Assembly (NCBI GenBank): GCA_964484135.1
Contig: CAZAEL010000050.1
Coordinates: 1 to 17,235, forward strand
DNA length: 17,235 nucleotides
Origin: CAZAEL01 sp964484135
GTDB taxonomy: Bacteria; Elusimicrobiota; Elusimicrobia; FEN-1173
Reading direction: 5' to 3'
Shown: piece after piece, positions 8,001 to 17,235 of the stretch
Position numbering within the stretch: position 1 is the stretch's first letter
Layout of the letters: the number at the start of each line of letters is the position of its first letter
The notes under the pieces: model-generated
The model's input: only the letters and a program-made list of their open reading frames with translations
Database searches by the model: none
What the model was told of the DNA's origin: nothing
Position numbers and translations under genes: made by a program

Positions 8001-8872
8001 ATTTGAAGGTCGGGGACGAGCTCCCCGTGACCGTCAACAAGGTGGTGAAGGTGTACATCGCCTCCAAGCGCAAGGTCCAGGTGGGGGACAAGCTCGCGGG
8101 CCGGCACGGCAACAAAGGCGTGGTGGCGAAGATCCTGCCGCCCGAGGACATGCCCTACATGCCCGACGGCACCCCCATCGACGTGGTGCTTTCGCCCCTG
8201 GGCGTTCCCTCGCGCATGAACGTGGGACAGCTCCTGGAGTGCATGCTGGGCTGGGCCGCCCACACGCTGAACGTGCAGATGGTCACCCCCGTGTTCGACG
8301 GCGCCAAAGAGGAGCAGATCCACGAGATGATGCGCCAGGCCAAGCAGAAGCTGCGCGAAAAAGGCTATCCCGAGGAGCACCTGCCCACGGACGACGGCCG
8401 GATCACGCTTTACGACGGACGCACCGGCGAGCCCTTCGCGGAGAAGGTCACCGTGGGGTACATGTACATGCTCAAGCTGGCCCATCTGGTGGAGGACAAG
8501 ATCCACGCCCGGTCCACGGGCCCCTACTCCCTCATCACGCGCCAGCCCCTGGGCGGCAAGGCCCAGTTCGGCGGACAGCGCTTCGGCGAGATGGAGGTCT
8601 GGGCCATCGAGGGGTACGGCGCCGCCCACACCCTCCAGGAATTCCTCACCGTCAAGTCCGACGACGTGCAGGGGCGCACCAAGATGTACGAGGCCATCAT
8701 CCGGGGCGAGATCGCCTCCGAGCCGGGGGTGCCCGAGTCCTTCCGGGTGCTGGTGCGGGAGCTGCAGTCTTTGGGGTTGAATGTGGAGTTGCTCCGCCAG
8801 AACGGCGGCAAAGGTTCCGAATCCGCGTCCAAGTCGTCTGCGGCGGCCAAAGAGGCCGTCGCGAAGGAGTAA
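5066..8872 (+). CDS. rpoB: DNA-directed RNA polymerase subunit beta
   Basis: The 1268-residue product forms half of the polymerase active-site cleft. The rifampicin pocket starts FFGSSQLSQFMDQTNPLAEM at residue 473. Asp484, His494 and Ser499 correspond to E. coli D516, H526 and S531, so the common resistance positions are wild type. The GDKLAGRHGNKG motif has Lys1009 and Lys1017, equivalent to E. coli K1065 and K1073 at the catalytic centre. A charged, probably helical insertion lies at about 898-978 (rich in K, E, R), in the place of the lineage-specific insert in the E. coli flap/C-terminal region. The C-terminus carries a short Ser/Ala/Lys tail. AGGAG at 5051-5055 serves the ATG. The 6-nt gap to rpoC, with the rpoC ribosome site inside the rpoB end, indicates coupling. 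Confidence 0.99.
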   Translation: MKKNSFARIAPAIELPSLLEMQTRSYDEFLQGDVPAEERKIQGIQAAFMDVFPIASTDETLQLEFMHYTLGEPRYNIEEAISKDASYSSQLRAWLRLVQKQPGGKPKVLTEQEVYFCDLPLMTPHATFVINGVERVVVSQLHRSPGVIFEEDEEKKISSYGKKLYFARMIPYRGAWVEFEFDLNNALYVRIDKKRKIAATTLLRAMGIETDADILSLFYETETLHLPHSKPDEIIGRIVARDVVDTSSGEVVLEANREITREVFLRLQDRKVKSVEALKLDPQANDVTIRNTLQKDTIRTRKEAIHAIYRVIRAQEFIVPEQAESYLENLLFKSIRKYDLTKVGRFKINRKLMPFFEALSARKDFKFEIPNDRRRTLCREDIIATIQYVIMLNNEATAIEQKGQKVKIEVDDIDHLGNRRIRSVGELLENQIRAALAQMARLIRERMNVQENTQLTPRTIVNASPVVAAVRRFFGSSQLSQFMDQTNPLAEMTHKRRLSALGPGGLHRKRAGFEVRDVHHTHYGRLCPIETPEGPNIGLITSLACYARINQYGLIESPYRKVEKGRVTDEIDYLTADKEDTFVIAQANAPVDKNGRFAADLIACRHRGDFPLKSPDEIDYMDISPVQVVSVSAALIPFLEHDDANRALMGSNMQRQSVPLLFPEKPLVSTGVEHRVARDSGALVLARRGGVVLSASGDQIVVWSDEDKGGVDIYHLRKYARSNQDTCINHVPAVRRGQKVRKGDTLADGPCTQDGDLALGRNLLVAFMPWEGYNFEDAILLSQRLVRDDVFTSIHITEFQVEARDTKMGAEEITRDIPNVGADSLVNLDENGVIRVGADVVPGDILVGKVAPKGEQQTSPEERLLKVIFGKKAEDVMDASLRVPPGVTGKVLGIKIFVRKEKLARKEENRKMRELDAKLEAMIEEIRADRKERCAVADRKHEAGEITKSEANEMKEWYKALAEQQEQQAKKRMAREKENLKVGDELPVTVNKVVKVYIASKRKVQVGDKLAGRHGNKGVVAKILPPEDMPYMPDGTPIDVVLSPLGVPSRMNVGQLLECMLGWAAHTLNVQMVTPVFDGAKEEQIHEMMRQAKQKLREKGYPEEHLPTDDGRITLYDGRTGEPFAEKVTVGYMYMLKLAHLVEDKIHARSTGPYSLITRQPLGGKAQFGGQRFGEMEVWAIEGYGAAHTLQEFLTVKSDDVQGRTKMYEAIIRGEIASEPGVPESFRVLVRELQSLGLNVELLRQNGGKGSESASKSSAAAKEAVAKE

Positions 8873-8878
8873 ACGGTC

Positions 8879-13033
<4,155 letters not shown>

Positions 13034-13035
13034 CC

Positions 13036-13419
13036 ATGCCCACCATCGGCCAGCTGGTGAACGGCGGACGGGAGGTCCTGAAGTCGAAGACCAAGGCCCC
13101 GGCCCTGAAGTCTTCGCCCCAGCGGCGCGGCGTTTGCACGCGCGTGTACACCACCACCCCCAAGAAGCCCAACTCCGCCCTGCGGAAAGTGGCCCGGGTG
13201 AAATTGTCCACGGGCGTGGAGGTCACGGCCTACATTCCCGGCGTGGGCCACAGCCTGCAGGAGCACTCCATCGTTTTGGTTCGCGGCGGCCGCGTGAAGG
13301 ACCTGCCCGGCGTGCGTTACCACATCGTGCGCGGCCCGCTGGACGCCACCGGCGTGGCGGACCGCAAGCAGGGCCGTTCCAAATACGGCGCCAAGAAGGC
13401 CAAGAAGGCCGAGAAATAA
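13036..13419 (+). CDS. rpsL: 30S ribosomal protein S12
   Basis: The 127-residue product is the decoding-centre protein of the small subunit. The first copy of the signature, TTPKKPNSALRKVARV, has Lys43. The second, GGRVKDLPGVRYH, has Lys88, Asp89 and Pro91, the positions where streptomycin resistance or dependence mutations occur; all are wild type. Asp89 is the residue that RimO methylthiolates in some bacteria. The basic end GRSKYGAKKAKK is typical. AAGGAG (13022-13027), inside the end of rpoC, lies 8 nt before the start, and the 2-nt gap links the str genes directly to the polymerase genes. A longer frame opens upstream but is only the antiphase of rpoC; the start chosen gives the family N-terminus MPTIGQLV. 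Confidence 0.99.
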   Translation: MPTIGQLVNGGREVLKSKTKAPALKSSPQRRGVCTRVYTTTPKKPNSALRKVARVKLSTGVEVTAYIPGVGHSLQEHSIVLVRGGRVKDLPGVRYHIVRGPLDATGVADRKQGRSKYGAKKAKKAEK

Positions 13420-13431
13420 TTAGGAGAAACA

Positions 13432-13911
13432 ATGCCCCGCAAAGAACTCAAACCCCGTGAACGCCGCGGCATGCCGGACCCGGACTACAAGTACGGCTCC
13501 GTGCTCATGGCCCGCTTCATCGCGCGCATCGATTTCCGCGGCAAGCGGAGCGTCGCCGAACGGATTTTCTACACGGCCATGGACCGCATCCAGGAAAAGA
13601 TGAAGGAAGACCCGCAGGCGGTGTTCAACCGCGCGATCGAGAACGCCCGGCCTTTGCTTGAGGTCAAGCCCCGGCGCGTGGGCGGCGCCACCTATCAGGT
13701 CCCCAGCGAGGTGCGGCCGGAACGCGGAGCCACCCTGGCGTTCAAGTGGATCCTGTCCGCGGCCCGGGCCAAGACCGGCAAGCCCATGCACGAAAGGCTG
13801 GCCGAGGAGCTCATGCTGGCCAGCAAAAAAGAAGGCAGCGCCATCAAGAAGCGCGAAGACACGCACAAGATGGCCGAGGCCAACCAGGCCTTCGCCCACT
13901 ACCGGTGGTAG
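13432..13911 (+). CDS. rpsG: 30S ribosomal protein S7
   Basis: The 159-residue product nucleates the 30S head by binding the 3' domain of 16S rRNA and lines the E site. Recognisable blocks are the basic N-terminal arm (PRKELKPRERR), ARFIARIDFRGKRSVAERIFY, the helix region ending LLEVKPRRVGGATYQVPSEV (the beta-hairpin that touches E-site tRNA), and the C-terminal HKMAEANQAFAHYRW. Length is normal. The start ATG has AGGAG (13422-13426) 5 nt upstream; 12 nt separate it from rpsL and 3 nt from fusA. In E. coli S7 is the feedback repressor of the str operon acting between rpsL and rpsG; here that gap is only 12 nt and shows no comparable structure. Confidence 0.99.
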   Translation: MPRKELKPRERRGMPDPDYKYGSVLMARFIARIDFRGKRSVAERIFYTAMDRIQEKMKEDPQAVFNRAIENARPLLEVKPRRVGGATYQVPSEVRPERGATLAFKWILSAARAKTGKPMHERLAEELMLASKKEGSAIKKREDTHKMAEANQAFAHYRW

Positions 13912-13914
13912 ACA

Positions 13915-16005
<2,091 letters not shown>

Positions 16006-16038
16006 GGTCTTTATTTCAATCAGGAGGAATCCTTAACC

Positions 16039-17235
<1,197 letters not shown>

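Noticed and set aside
13420..13431. An S7 autoregulatory site between rpsL and rpsG as in E. coli
   Set aside because: The gap is only 12 nt and holds just the ribosome binding site; no pseudoknot-like structure can be supported.

Overview
The window is one co-directional block, with everything on the + strand. It holds the 3' two-thirds of a 23S rRNA gene, a 5S rRNA, two small envelope-protein genes of unknown function, and then the L10-L12 / RNA polymerase / str supercluster: rplJ, rplL, rpoB, rpoC, rpsL, rpsG, fusA, tuf. The tuf stop codon is the last base of the window. The host is a GC-rich bacterium with a Gram-negative type envelope. This rests on signal peptides plus a beta-barrel style terminal Phe in the two unknown proteins, and on a large SI3-like insert in the RpoC trigger loop. 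I cannot assign a phylum from sequence reading alone. A little-cultured lineage such as Elusimicrobiota would fit my impression of the proteins, but that is a guess.

Layout: 1-1992, 23S rRNA from about E. coli position 1000 to the 3' end. 1993-2107, spacer with hairpins. 2108-2227, 5S rRNA inside a 12-bp extended processing stem. 2307-3628, two overlapping genes for secreted or outer-membrane proteins. 3629-3926, a 298-nt leader that carries an L10-type autoregulatory RNA, a boxA-like sequence and an intrinsic terminator (attenuator). 3927-4939, rplJ-rplL, separated by an 80-nt spacer with a heptad-periodic inverted repeat. 4940-5065, spacer with a strong GC-rich hairpin. 5066-13033, rpoB-rpoC. 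13036-17235, rpsL-rpsG-fusA-tuf with gaps of 2 to 33 nt. There is no gene-free stretch over 300 nt.

How the parts work together: the protein genes build the L10(L12)n stalk, the RNA polymerase core and the two elongation factors that dock on the stalk. The stalk's own binding site on 23S rRNA (about 117-177) lies in the same window, and the rplJ leader appears to mimic it, so excess L10-L12 could repress its own mRNA. The hairpins before rplL and before rpoB are placed where many bacteria tune stalk protein output against polymerase output.

Most unusual points: (1) EF-Tu lacks the near-universal switch I segment (the D-x-A-P-E-E-K-x-R-G-I-T-I type) although the EF-G next door keeps its own. 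(2) tuf is written in a different synonymous codon dialect from its neighbours, except for its last 16 codons. (3) Degenerate 7-nt repeats in inverted arrangement occur in two regulatory spacers of the operon. (4) An rRNA operon and two envelope genes sit where secE-nusG-rplK-rplA usually lie.
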